Source: DATKUC01 sp964553615
GTDB lineage: Bacteria > Spirochaetota > Spirochaetia > DSM-27196 > DATKUC01
Length of the DNA stretch: 64,000 bases
Reading direction: 5' to 3'
NCBI GenBank assembly: GCA_964553615.1
Contig: CAZKMA010000016.1
Span: forward strand, 1-64,000
Both the position numbers and the translations under genes were made by a program. Of this stretch, positions 33,100-42,325 are shown one piece after another. The first letter of the stretch is position 1, and each line of letters starts with the position of its first letter. The notes under the pieces are model-generated. The model searched no databases and was not told the origin of the DNA. It was given only the letters and a program-made list of their open reading frames with translations.

Positions 33100-33735
33100 A
33101 TGGCGAAAAAGAAGACGGAACGATCGTCGAAAATTGAACGAAGACAGGAGATCATCGCGGGTGTCCCGGCAGTAATTCTTATTGACGAGGCGCGCATACT
33201 TCGAGCGCCCCTTCTCAAGAACGAAAACACCCGCGGCGGTGAAGTGTATCATGTTGCCTCCATTGCAGACATGGAAGATTATGGCTACCTTAACACCCCA
33301 AAAAAGCAGATCCGCGTGAAGGCAAATGGCGCAAAAGCAGAAAAGTACCATCTGGAACCGCACGATGTGCTTCTGACAATCGTCGGAACAATCGGCAAAA
33401 TATCGATCGTACCGGAGTCGTTTGATGGAAAGTGGATCCCAACAAGCAACATGCTCATAATCCGATTTCGGGAGACCAAACCGGAAAAGGCGCTGGCGTT
33501 TACGATGTTCATGAAGTCCGAATATGGCAGAGCAATTCTCGTCAAACTGACTCACGGGAAGACAATCCCCATAATCTCCAAGAAGGCGTTTTCGAAGACC
33601 TTGATACCCGCATTAACGGCTGTGGTTAAAAAGGAGAGCAAGGCACTCTTCTCGAAAGAGGAGAAACTGTACCAGAAGCGGGAAGAGCTCGTACTACAAG
33701 CAGAGGAATTGCGCAAAGGGTATCTCAAAGGCTGA
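33100..33735 (+). CDS. Orphan HsdS-like target-recognition-domain protein
   Basis: 211 aa. A single type I restriction-modification specificity half: DVLLTIVGTIGKISIVPESFDGKWIPTSNMLIIRF is the hallmark TRD core, followed by a FMKSEYGRAIL segment and SKKAFSKTLIPAL (the usual S..xLxxLxIP region). The C-terminus (~175-211, FSKEEKLYQKREELVLQAEELRKGYLKG) is a charged helix like the HsdS spacer coiled coil. A full HsdS has two such halves; hsdM and hsdR are not here. It could dimerise into an HsdS-like particle serving a methylase elsewhere, or act as a sequence-specific DNA binder. It has its own strong promoter, and a small membrane-protein gene follows after 9 nt. Confidence 0.85.
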   Translation: MAKKKTERSSKIERRQEIIAGVPAVILIDEARILRAPLLKNENTRGGEVYHVASIADMEDYGYLNTPKKQIRVKANGAKAEKYHLEPHDVLLTIVGTIGKISIVPESFDGKWIPTSNMLIIRFRETKPEKALAFTMFMKSEYGRAILVKLTHGKTIPIISKKAFSKTLIPALTAVVKKESKALFSKEEKLYQKREELVLQAEELRKGYLKG

Positions 33736-33744
33736 GACTGAGGC

Positions 33745-34251
33745 ATGATTTATCGCATAACTCTGAAGACAAATCCTCGACTGTTCATACTTATAGCCAT
33801 ATTGGCCCTCATCCCGGCCACGATCATTGCAGTGTTTCTGACATTTGGAGCCCTCCCGGGATTTGTCGGCCTCCTGGTGGGCGGATACATTGAATATCAG
33901 CTTATCAAGTTCCTGAGACTCCAGCTGGCGAGTATGGTCGAAATAGCGGATGATGGGGCTCACTGCCTCACGTCCGCCGGTGAAAACCTTCATTTTCGCT
34001 GGGGCTCAGTCAGCCATGCCGGCCTGTGTACCGACCCGAAAGGACGCAAAACGGTCTTTCTCTACAATGAAGAGGACGATAAGCTCATCACGATTCCGGA
34101 CAGTTTCGCATCGCTTGACCAGCTTTCCCAGGAGATTCTGCAGCATGTCCAGCTTGAAGAATATGACCTCGGAATCGGGGAGTCCGTCCAAAGTCGGCTC
34201 CGATCCCTTCTTCGGTCCGATATAGACGACGACAACGTTGAGGATAATTAA
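33745..34251 (+). CDS. Small membrane protein, function unknown
   Basis: 168 aa. Two closely spaced hydrophobic helices (~13-32 and ~36-58) are followed by a soluble C-terminal domain of predicted strands (MVEIADDGAHCLTSAGENLHFRWGSVSHAGLCTDPKGRKTVFLYNEEDDKLITIPDSF) that resembles the PH-like domains found after paired helices in bacterial membrane proteins. The tail is acidic (DIDDDNVEDN). No family is assigned. It starts 9 nt after the TRD gene and is probably in its operon. It converges on the acidic-repeat gene with a 4-nt gap. Confidence 0.75.
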   Translation: MIYRITLKTNPRLFILIAILALIPATIIAVFLTFGALPGFVGLLVGGYIEYQLIKFLRLQLASMVEIADDGAHCLTSAGENLHFRWGSVSHAGLCTDPKGRKTVFLYNEEDDKLITIPDSFASLDQLSQEILQHVQLEEYDLGIGESVQSRLRSLLRSDIDDDNVEDN

Positions 34252-34255
34252 GAAA

Positions 34256-37200
34256 TCAACGTTCTATGAGGGAAGGCTGAGTGCGGGAAATGACGTGCGC
34301 AAACGCTTCCTCCACAGAGTTCACATCCGGTTGGAGGGCGAGTAAGAGATAGGCCGGCGCCTCGTGAAATGTAATCGGCAGAAATATGCTCTTCTGGAGG
34401 AGAGAGAACTGACTCTCTTCGCACACGGAACGGAAATTGGGGACATCGTTCAAAGGCACTCGGAAGAAGAGCACTTTCCCGCCGCGTAGCACGTTTTCGT
34501 AAAGCGGTGTGCCCTTTTTCGCAATCATTCTATTCATGCAGATCTCATCGAGTCCGAGTGAATAGGTCCCGCGATATCCTTTTTCACCTTCAAGAAATAT
34601 GCTTCCCGCGCGTGACTTGAAAATCCGGGTCACTTCAACCAGTGACTTCACGATGCCGCTCTCGTTCTGTCGGTAGTGGCGCATGAACCAGTCATAGTCA
34701 ATACCGCTTTCAGAAAAGCGAAGTCGTTCATTGTCATCGCCCAGGCTCAGGCGCAACTCGTCGGCCCCGCCTGCCTTGGATCCGAGCTCCGCCGGAAACA
34801 GATCGATTGCATGAATCGAGAGAATCTCATCAATGCCACTCTCGCCCGGTACGGAGGAAATGCCACTCGAATGCATAACGCTCTGAGCGAGATTCCGAAA
34901 CTCCGCTGCCTGACTCGAATCTTCCCGATCCGCCCACTCTGGCTGCGTATAGGCCTTCGGCTGGATTTGAAAGACTCCATCTGACTGCCCCAATACGAAC
35001 TCATTCTCCGCCAGAAGGTCCAGGATATGCTTCATTGGCACCACGGAATAGTCCTTCGCGGCAAGGTCGCCGATCCCGACATTCGCATCGTCTGCCATTT
35101 GCGCTGCCGTCTCCGCCGATGTCTCCGCGACCGGCTCTGCCGTCGGCAGAGCCGACGGCTCCTGTGCCACCATATCCACGGGCTCGACGTCTGACACCTC
35201 ATCGCCTTCAACCGAGGTTAGTTCCGCGAGCTCGAGATGATCCCCAACCAGAGCGCTGAACCGTCCACCAAAGGACAGTTTGCTCGCCATGAACAGGCCG
35301 GCACTTGAAATCGGGAGAGCCTCGCTTGGAAAGCTATCCTCTTCATCCTCGGACTCTAGCTCATCGATAATCTCCACATCCTGGACGATACCGGGAGATT
35401 CCGTCTGTGCCCGTCCTCCGACGCCTGCGAGTTGCTCCGTTGAATCGATCTCCTCAAGGCTTTCAAGTTCTTCTCCGTCTTCTATCTCATCCAGCGCATC
35501 GATTTCCTCGATCTCTTCAATGCTGTCATTCCCAACACCTTTCTGTCCGGCAGTCGGGTATTGGGTCTCGTCTTCAAACAAGGCGTCCGGTGCGCGTAAT
35601 TCATCGGGATTTGGCTTTTCAGCCGAGAAATCCGGAAACTCGATTTCCTCGTAATCCAGGTCTTCGAGTCCATCCCGTCTTGCGGACTCCGCTACCGGCT
35701 CTCCGGTGGTCCGTGCATACAGACCGTTCCTCGCGGATCCCACCTCATCCAGCTCGGCCGCATTGGCGACTACGACCGGTTCTTCAGTTACAGGATTGCG
35801 AACCCCGGCGGGTTCCGCCGTTTCCAGGGATTCACCGACTTCGTCGAGCCCCTGAGCTTCCTCAAGCTCTTCAATTTCCTCGAGCTCTTCAATTTCCTCA
35901 AGCTCTGCGACTTCGTCNNNNNNNNNNNNNNNNNNNNNNNNNNNNNNNNNNNNNNNNNNNNNNNNNNNNNNNNNNNNNNNNNNNNNNNNNNNNNNNNNNN
36001 NNNNNNNNNNNNNNNNNCAAGCTCTTCAATTTCCTCGAGCTCTTCAATTTCCTCAAGCTCTGCGACTTCGTCTATCTCTGCGACTTCGTCGAGGTCTTCG
36101 GCTTCCTCAAGCTCTTCGGCTTCCTCAAGCTCTTCCGCTTCCTCAAGCTCTTCAACTTCATCGAGTTCTGACGCCTCTTCTACGTCGGAAACGTCGTCTG
36201 CCGCGGCGTCGTCCGACTCGTCGATTTCTTCAACATCAACCGGCCTCATTCCCGCGAAGGGGGATTTCGGTACCTCGCGTGCATCGACCTCGTCAGAGAC
36301 CTCCTCGACCGGCTCTATTTCTTCGAGTTCTTCGCCGTCGAGTTCGTCTACCTCTTCGACCTCTACCAGCGTACCACGTGGTTTCCCTTCGTTTTTTTCG
36401 GGGGTTGGAGTTGTGTCATCTCGGATCGGAAGTGTTTTCCGAACAGTCTGCGGAAGATCCGATACCTGCATGTTCCCAAAGGCCCGCTGGATGACCGCCT
36501 CGAGCCGTGCAATATCCAGCGGTGCCGAACGAGTCTCTACGGTCTTCTTTGTCCCCAATACCGTGAGGATCTCATCCCAACTGCTATCGATGAGGTGGTC
36601 GATTTCTTCGCCGCGCTTTCCGCGCGAATTGCCAATTCCCCTTTTTATCTCCCGCGATACGTCTTCTCGCCGTTGTTCCAGCTCCACCTGCCAGCGCCGC
36701 CAGTCGATTTCATCTTTGCTCTCGAGGTATTCCTGGATGAGTTGTATCTGGAACCGCTTTATTCGGTCGCTCAGTACCAGGACGCTGTCCTGTCGGACGT
36801 TCAGAAGCAGGAAAACCAGGAGGAAGGATGTGAAGAAGGTACCGGCCAGCAGAACCCACTGCATGAGCGGAACCATGCGGAAGTTCGATTCAGGTACCAG
36901 GAGAAGCGCGTAGCCGTCCGGTTTGGCGGCTTTACTGAAGATGAAAAAACTTCCACCGTCTGTGCTCTTCAGCAGAGGCGTCGAGGCTACTGAGGAAGGT
37001 GACCAGGTCGAGCCGACGGCTTCCGCGAGCGTGCTTCCAAACCGGTCCGGTATATTCAGTACGACGCCGCCGTCTCGCACAATCTTCGGACCGCTTCCAA
37101 GATTAATTACGCCATCTGATACCAGCTCGTTTGCCAACCCCTGTACCGAAACGTAGAACAGAGCCGTGCCCTGGACTATATTGTAGCTGTCCCTGACCAG

Positions 37201-37731
37201 GAAACGGTAGATAAAGGTGTTGTCCTGCGGCACCGAAAGAAGATTGAACGGCGTGCTCTGAGGCAACGCGAGAGTCGCAAGCGAAAGCGGATCCTTAATT
37301 TCACCCGGAGACTTGTATTCGATCTGCCCTGCCCCGGTGCTCTGAACATCCGTCGGGAGCGAGCTGTAGTGGAGCCGCTGTCCCTGATTGCCGATGAATC
37401 GAACGAACATGAATCCATTCATTTCGGATTTCATTGCACCGAAAAGCGCTTGCCGACTCTGGATATCCTGAAGACTTTGATTTGCCTGAAAGACGTTCTT
37501 TACCGACCCTTGCTCAAGGATCTTCTCAAATCTTATTTTGTTCTTTTCATGATAGCTTTCGACCGCGGCAACAGCCCGTTCGAGCCGTGCGGTCTCATTC
37601 TGCCGTACTCGAGGATTGTAGAATGTCGCCTCTATGTAGTGAAAAAGCCCAGAGAATGCAAAAATGGTAAAGCCACTAAAGACAATTACCGCTACAAGCA
37701 AACTGAGGGCTACTTTTTGAGATGACTTCAT
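34256..37731 (-). CDS. Large acidic-repeat membrane protein, interrupted by an assembly gap
   Basis: One gene that appears as two frames because of 100 N at 35918-36017. N-terminal part: a transmembrane helix (~8-30), an extracytoplasmic region (~35-295, sensor-like), a second helix (~298-323), then cytosolic helices and a long Glu-rich repeat (ELEEIEEL, EELEEAEE units). After the gap, in another frame, come more acidic repeats (EEIEEIDALDEIEDGEEL), a Ser/Ala-rich stretch and a C-terminal globular domain that may be GAF-like (RAGSIFLEGEKGYRGTYSLGLDE ... FLPITFHEAPAYLLLALQ). The 55 bp on either side of the gap are identical; merging them brings both frames together into ~1106 codons. Family not recognised. 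The ATG at 37731 has GGAGG 13 nt upstream. Confidence 0.8.
35863..35917. repeat. 55-bp repeat, left copy bordering the scaffold gap
   Basis: These 55 bases are identical to 36018-36072, the first bases after the N run. They lie inside the Glu-rich repeat made of ~18-bp units (GAGGAAATTGAAGAGCTC on the minus strand). Confidence 0.95.
35918..36017. other. Scaffold gap of 100 N
   Basis: Exactly 100 N, a conventional filler for a gap of unknown size. The flanks share a 55-bp overlap of the kind left at contig ends by k-mer assemblers. Confidence 0.99.
36018..36072. repeat. 55-bp repeat, right copy bordering the scaffold gap
   Basis: Identical to 35863-35917, offset 155 bases. 155 is the shift that puts the reading frames on both sides of the gap in register. 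Confidence 0.95.
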
Positions 37732-37831
37732 GCCAAAAAAACCGGCCTCCGCCCAACTTCAATTCATATTATACCATCTTTACCAATATCGGTCAGACAT
37801 GATGCAGCTTGAGGAGGAGACTCAATAACTT

Positions 37832-37900
37832 AAAAAAAACGGGTGCCGATGTGTGTCTCCGAGGATCAATGGATTCCCGGAATAACACACCGGCGCCCGC
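37832..37900 (-). terminator. Terminator of the ribosomal-protein operon after rplQ
   Basis: Minus-strand stem of 15 pairs with one mismatch and one wobble (37885-37899 with 37840-37856), a 28-nt loop, then eight T. It starts ~30 nt after the rplQ stop. Confidence 0.88.
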
Positions 37901-37928
37901 ACGATTTCAGTGATACTGCGCGGATCCG

Positions 37929-38372
37929 CTACTCTTCTGCCGCAACTTCCTCTCGAGCCGGTTCAGTCTTTTCGGCCTTCTCAGGCTTACCTGCCGGTTT
38001 CTCGCGCTTGCGAACAACCCGCTCAACAAGCTCAAGGATGACAACTTCCGCTGCATCCCCGGAACGCTGACCGGTCTTGAGCATTCTGGTATAACCGCCG
38101 GGCCGCGTTACATACCGTGGGCCAATCTCGTTGAAGAGTTTTGCCAGTATTTCCTTGTCCTGAACCAGCTTTGCGGCTATTCGACGGTTGTGAACCGTAT
38201 CTTCCTTCGCCCGTGTAATCAATTTCTCGGCAGTTATGCGAATGGACTTCGCCTTTGCCTTCGTCGTGTTGATCCGTTCGTAACGGAACAGGGAAGTCAC
38301 CATGCTCCGGTGAAGCGCCTTCCGGTGACTCGGGGTTCGGCTGAGTTTATTGAACCCATTCTTATGATTCAT
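37929..38372 (-). CDS. rplQ: Ribosomal protein L17
   Basis: 147 aa. The core (MNHKNGFNKLSRTPSHRKALHRSMVTSLFRYERINTT ... GGYTRMLKTGQRSGDAAEVVILELVE) fills ~1-118 and is followed by a Lys/Glu/Ala tail of ~28 residues, longer than in E. coli. Part of the 50S exit-tunnel region. It is the last gene of the long ribosomal operon; its start overlaps the rpoA stop by 11 nt and a strong terminator follows. Confidence 0.97.
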   Translation of the reverse strand: MNHKNGFNKLSRTPSHRKALHRSMVTSLFRYERINTTKAKAKSIRITAEKLITRAKEDTVHNRRIAAKLVQDKEILAKLFNEIGPRYVTRPGGYTRMLKTGQRSGDAAEVVILELVERVVRKREKPAGKPEKAEKTEPAREEVAAEE

Positions 38373-39468
38373 CGTCCGTGTCCTCTTCTTCGTCTTCGAT
38401 TGCGGCTGCGGTCGGCTCGCCGTCCGCCGCGGACTTCTTGGGCGGCCACATAATATTGTTCTTCAACGCGCTATAATCCGTCATACCCAGGCTCAAATTC
38501 CACTCTTTCAGTTTTTCCTTGATTTCCTGGAGTGACTTCTTGCCGAAATTCCGCGTCTTCGCAATATCTTCTTCGGTTCGTCCAGTCAGATCCCCAATGC
38601 TGCGAATATTCGCATTCTTCAGGCAATTGCTTGACCGTACCGAAAGCTCAAGTTCCTCAACCGGTGTCTCGAGCAACTTCCGAATCCGTTCTTCCTCTTC
38701 GTCTATGTCTTCATCGCCGGCCACCTCATCTTCATCAAAATTAATGAAGATCGTGAAGTGATCTTTGGCGATTTTGGCGGCTTCGGCTATTGCGTCTTCC
38801 GGAGCAAGCGAACCGTCGGTCCACAACTCGAAAATCAGCTTGTCATAATCCGTCCGCTGACCCACGCGAGTGTCTTCAACACCATATTTTACCCGTCGTA
38901 TCGGTGAAAATGCGGCGTCGATTGGTATGGTCCCGATTACTTCGATGTACTTCTCGTTCATCTCCGCAGGAACATAACCACGTCCCAGATCGATCTGAAC
39001 TTCCATTTCGACGTTGGCCGAATCCATGAGCGACATGACATGCAGATCTTTGTTGATTACCTGCACACCGTCACCCGCTTCCAGGGCTGCCGCAGAAATG
39101 GCGCCCTTTCCCTTCATCTCCACCAGAATGGTCTTCTGCTCAACATCGTTCGACAACTTCAGTTTTACCTGCTTCAAGTTGTTGATAATGTCGGGCGTGT
39201 CTTCGACCACATGCGGAATCGATTCGTATTCACTCGACAACACATGTGGAGTACCATCCTGGTCGTACGAGGTAATTCGCACCGCCGTAACGGCGTAGCC
39301 CTGAATCGAAGAGAGCAGGATCCTGCGCAGTGTATTGCCAATTGTCGTTCCGTAACCCCGTTCAAAGGGATACGCGACGAACTTGCCGTAGTCCCGCGCG
39401 ACCTCACTGTGTTCGAAGATTATGCCTTTCGGCTTCTTGAATCCTTTTAGAAGATTCTTTCGTGCCAT
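38362..39468 (-). CDS. rpoA: RNA polymerase alpha subunit
   Basis: 368 aa, longer than the usual ~330. N-terminal assembly domain (EVARDYGKFVAYPFERGYGTTIGNTLRRILLSSIQGYAVTAVRI), an acidic linker (INFDEDEVAGDEDIDEEEERIRKLLE), C-terminal domain binding UP elements and activators (VRSSNCLKNANIRSIGDLTGRTEEDIAKTRNFGKKSLQEIKEKL) and an acidic tail (EDEEEDTDDES). GAGGGAG lies before ATG 39468; the open frame extends to 39525 without family similarity. It lies between rpsK and rplQ; rpsD, often found here, is missing. Confidence 0.97.
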   Translation of the reverse strand: MARKNLLKGFKKPKGIIFEHSEVARDYGKFVAYPFERGYGTTIGNTLRRILLSSIQGYAVTAVRITSYDQDGTPHVLSSEYESIPHVVEDTPDIINNLKQVKLKLSNDVEQKTILVEMKGKGAISAAALEAGDGVQVINKDLHVMSLMDSANVEMEVQIDLGRGYVPAEMNEKYIEVIGTIPIDAAFSPIRRVKYGVEDTRVGQRTDYDKLIFELWTDGSLAPEDAIAEAAKIAKDHFTIFINFDEDEVAGDEDIDEEEERIRKLLETPVEELELSVRSSNCLKNANIRSIGDLTGRTEEDIAKTRNFGKKSLQEIKEKLKEWNLSLGMTDYSALKNNIMWPPKKSAADGEPTAAAIEDEEEDTDDES

Positions 39469-39540
39469 TGATACTCCCTCGTCGGACCGAATCCTGAAGA
39501 ATTCTTTCCCTGCACCGCTTACCACACGGGAAGAGAAGAA

Positions 39541-39921
39541 CTAAACGCGTCTGCTCTTTCGAGGCCGGCAGCCGTTGTGGGGTATCGGCGTAACATCCTT
39601 GATACTTCGGACTTTCAGACCCAATGCACCAAGGGACCGGATTGCGGACTCTCTTCCGACTCCAGGACCCTTCACCAATACGTGAACCTCGCGGAGCCCG
39701 TAGTCCATGGCCTTTTTTACAGCGTCTTCAGCTGTGGTCTGCGCAGCAAACGGCGTAGACTTTTTTGCTCCGCGAAAGCCAAGGCCGCCAGCACTTGCCC
39801 ATGAGAGCGCGTTTCCGTTCAGGTCGGTTACTGTGACAATAGTATTGTTGAAGGTTGCCTGAATAAAAATCTTTCCTTCAAATACTGATTTTTTCTCTTT
39901 CTTCTTCTTTGTTTTGGCCAA
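39541..39921 (-). CDS. rpsK: Ribosomal protein S11
   Basis: 126 aa. A basic N-terminus (AKTKKKKEKK), then IFIQATFNNTIVTVTDLNGNALSWASAGGLGFRGAKKSTPFAAQ and the C-terminal IKDVTPIPHNGCRPRKSRRV, all diagnostic. Platform protein of the 30S subunit. It follows rpsM and precedes rpoA. Confidence 0.98.
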   Translation of the reverse strand: MAKTKKKKEKKSVFEGKIFIQATFNNTIVTVTDLNGNALSWASAGGLGFRGAKKSTPFAAQTTAEDAVKKAMDYGLREVHVLVKGPGVGRESAIRSLGALGLKVRSIKDVTPIPHNGCRPRKSRRV

Positions 39922-39965
39922 GGGGTCTTACCTCCGTCTCTGCCAGGCTGACTGCAGGCTATCGC

Positions 39966-40340
39966 CTACTTTGCCGCCTTCTTCTTCCCGGCGACTGTCT
40001 TCTTCCTACCCTTTCGGGTACGAGCGTTCGTTCTGGTCCTTTGACCTCGCAAAGGCAGACCTTTTCGGTGCCGCAGTCCCCGGTAACAGCCGATATCCAT
40101 CAACCGTTTGATATTCAGGGAAACCTCGGTCCTGAGTCGACCTTCAACCTTGTATTCATTCTCGATAACGTTCCGCAGCTCGTTCACTTGCTCGGCGGAA
40201 AGGTCATTCATACGTTGTTCGGTATCGATTCCCGTCTTCTGGCAAATTTCCTGTGCTGATGGACGCCCGATACCGTATATGTATGTGAGCGCCACGTCGA
40301 CGTGCTTGTTGGGCAGGTCGATACCTGCAATACGTGCCAT
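39966..40340 (-). CDS. rpsM: Ribosomal protein S13
   Basis: 124 aa. MARIAGIDLPNKHVDVALTYIYGIG, the helical middle and CYRGLRHRKGLPLRGQRTRTNARTRKG with a basic tail are typical. It contacts 16S rRNA in the 30S head and forms intersubunit bridges. It lies between rpmJ and rpsK; infA, which often precedes rpmJ, is absent. Confidence 0.98.
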   Translation of the reverse strand: MARIAGIDLPNKHVDVALTYIYGIGRPSAQEICQKTGIDTEQRMNDLSAEQVNELRNVIENEYKVEGRLRTEVSLNIKRLMDIGCYRGLRHRKGLPLRGQRTRTNARTRKGRKKTVAGKKKAAK

Positions 40341-40351
40341 CTAGAGCCCTC

Positions 40352-40465
40352 CTACTTTTGCCGCTGTTTGTGCTTTGGATTATCACAGATAATCCGGACG
40401 ACTCCACGCCGTTTGATTACCTTGCACTTGTCGCACATGGGTTTCACACTCACACGAACCTTCAT
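40352..40465 (-). CDS. rpmJ: Ribosomal protein L36, zinc-binding form
   Basis: 37 aa, read directly from the sequence. MKVRVSVKPMCDKCKVIKRRG opens the protein and it ends KHKQRQK. The Zn ligands Cys11, Cys14, Cys27 and His32 are all present (C-x2-C-x12-C-x4-H), so it is the zinc (C+) form. It sits between secY and rpsM; the stop (TAG) is at 40352-40354. Confidence 0.95.
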   Translation of the reverse strand: MKVRVSVKPMCDKCKVIKRRGVVRIICDNPKHKQRQK

Positions 40466-40532
40466 CACAAACCTCTTTCTTCTGTCCGGCGACCTTCACG
40501 GCCGACCGCACACTGCGAATTTTCCAAATCGG

Positions 40533-41855
40533 CTATAGATTTCGCGGCCGAATGCGGCCTTTCTTCGTCAATCCCTCGTGATGATGCATCCTGAGGTGTC
40601 CCTCTATCTGCGACATCAGGTCAAGATCGACACCCACTATGATCAGCAACGAAGTACCGCCCATGAGGCGTGCCATCTGTTGCGGCATGTTGAACCACTC
40701 TTGCACGAGAGTTGGTATGATCGCGATGAGAGACAGAAAGATTGCACCCGGAAGAATAATACGATTGAGTATCCTCGTGAAATACTCTTCCATTTTCTCC
40801 GTGCGTATACCCGGAATCGAACCACCATTTTCTCTGATATTCTTGGAAATCTCAACCGGGTTCAACGTAACCTGAGTGTAGAAGTACGCGAAGAAAATGA
40901 TCAACAACGTATACACTATCAGATACGGAAGGCCTCTCGGATTCAACCATTGCGCAAAGTCCGACAACCACCGTACACGCCCGCCGAGGCTCTGTGCAAT
41001 CTGCAGCGGGAAGATCAACACTGAGGACGCGAAGATGACCGGGATAACCCCCGACGGGTTGATCTTGAACGGAACATACGTATTCTGCGCTCCGTACATC
41101 TTTCGGCCGACAACCCGTTTCGCATAATGCACAGGTATCTTCCGCATTCCGCGTTGCTCGTAAATGACCAAGGCGACAACACCCACAAACATTGCCATGA
41201 CTACGATGACCAGCACGGGATTCAATGTCTGCTGACGGATGCCGTAGATGACTTCGTACAGCGCATGAGGAACACGGGCGACAATGCCGGCGAAGATCAA
41301 CAGTGAGATGCCGTTCCCGACGCCCCTCTGGTTTATCTGTTCACCCATCCACATAAGGAAGATTGTCCCGGAGGTAACAGTGAGCATTGAAATGGCAGCG
41401 TACGCCATCCTTGGAAGGGTAATGGCATCCGGAATACTGTCCGCGTATACGGTAACCGCAAACGACTGGACAATACACACGGCGACTGTTCCCCAACGCG
41501 TATATCGCTGAATCCGCTTTTTCCCGCCCTCTTCCTCAGAGATCTTTTTCATCTTCGGAAACACCAGCAATAACAACTGCATGATAATGGACATGGAGAT
41601 GTACGGCATGATTCCGAGCATGAACACCGAAAACTTGCTGAAGGCACCGCCGGAAAAGAAGTTCAGGTAGTCGGTGATCGATATGGCACCACTGTTCTGT
41701 TGCGCCAGGAAATATACCTTCAACGCGTTTACGTTGATACCCGGAATCGGTATCGCCGCTCCGAGTCGGAAGACAAGCAAGACGCCAAACGTATAAAGGA
41801 TCCTGTCGCGTAGATCCTTGATGCGAAACATGTCAACAAGTGGTGTTCTAGCCAT
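40533..41855 (-). CDS. secY: Preprotein translocase subunit SecY
   Basis: 440 aa, ten transmembrane helices as expected. Visible: IKDLRDRILYTFGVLLVFRLGAAIPIPGIN, the plug region after TM1, IMPYISMSIIMQLL, INQRGVGNGISLLIFAGI, the cytosolic loop YEQRGMRKIPVHYAKRVVG and the C-terminal IEGHLRMHHHEGLTKKGRI. It forms the channel of the Sec translocon. It follows rplO after 4 nt; adk and map, often next to it, are not present. Confidence 0.98.
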   Translation of the reverse strand: MARTPLVDMFRIKDLRDRILYTFGVLLVFRLGAAIPIPGINVNALKVYFLAQQNSGAISITDYLNFFSGGAFSKFSVFMLGIMPYISMSIIMQLLLLVFPKMKKISEEEGGKKRIQRYTRWGTVAVCIVQSFAVTVYADSIPDAITLPRMAYAAISMLTVTSGTIFLMWMGEQINQRGVGNGISLLIFAGIVARVPHALYEVIYGIRQQTLNPVLVIVVMAMFVGVVALVIYEQRGMRKIPVHYAKRVVGRKMYGAQNTYVPFKINPSGVIPVIFASSVLIFPLQIAQSLGGRVRWLSDFAQWLNPRGLPYLIVYTLLIIFFAYFYTQVTLNPVEISKNIRENGGSIPGIRTEKMEEYFTRILNRIILPGAIFLSLIAIIPTLVQEWFNMPQQMARLMGGTSLLIIVGVDLDLMSQIEGHLRMHHHEGLTKKGRIRPRNL

Positions 41856-41859
41856 GACC

Positions 41860-42321
41860 CTAAACCTGTCCTTCGATTACGGAGTCGGTCTCCACAGAAC
41901 CACCTGCTTCCTCGATCTTGGATCGCGCAGAGGAGGAAACACGCATACCGGAAACCTTTACCTTCTTCGATATGGAACCATCACCGAGAATTTTGGCTAC
42001 CTCTACGGACTTCTTGATGAGGTTTTTCGCCTTCAAAGTGTCCAGGGTAACATCATCTCCGTCCACGAATCGTTTATCGATCTCAGCAAGACTTACGACC
42101 ACGGTGATGACTTTGAATGGGTAATTCGAGAAGCCGCGACGCGCTATGCGCCGGTACAGTGGCATCTGGCCACCTTCAAACCCGGGACGCACTCCGCCGC
42201 CGGATCGCGAGTTCTGGCCCTTGTTGCCTCTGCCGGCAGTTCCGCCGTGGCCACTTCCCTGCCCTCGGCCAACTTTTCTGGCCTTTTTGGTTGCGCCGTC
42301 GGGCACATGCAGTTCACGCAT
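41860..42321 (-). CDS. rplO: Ribosomal protein L15
   Basis: 153 aa. MRELHVPDGATKKARKVGRGQGSGHGGTAGRGNKGQNSRSGG is the Gly/Arg-rich N-terminal extension that threads into 23S rRNA; the globular C-terminal domain follows. I chose ATG 42321 with GGAGA upstream; an in-frame TTG at 42339 lies within the ribosome site. Confidence 0.97.
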   Translation of the reverse strand: MRELHVPDGATKKARKVGRGQGSGHGGTAGRGNKGQNSRSGGGVRPGFEGGQMPLYRRIARRGFSNYPFKVITVVVSLAEIDKRFVDGDDVTLDTLKAKNLIKKSVEVAKILGDGSISKKVKVSGMRVSSSARSKIEEAGGSVETDSVIEGQV

Positions 42322-42325
42322 GGCG

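Noticed and set aside
33100..34251. Prophage or complete restriction-modification island
   Set aside because: Only a lone TRD protein and a small membrane protein are present; no integrase, transposase, methylase or nuclease motifs and no flanking repeats were seen.
35858..36190. Repeats as a CRISPR array
   Set aside because: The repeats are contiguous, in frame and encode Glu-rich peptide; there are no unique spacers of constant length.
35743..37731. True frameshift or pseudogene at the acidic-repeat gene
   Set aside because: The frame change falls exactly on the 100-N filler, and collapsing the identical 55-bp flanks restores one frame, so it is an assembly effect.
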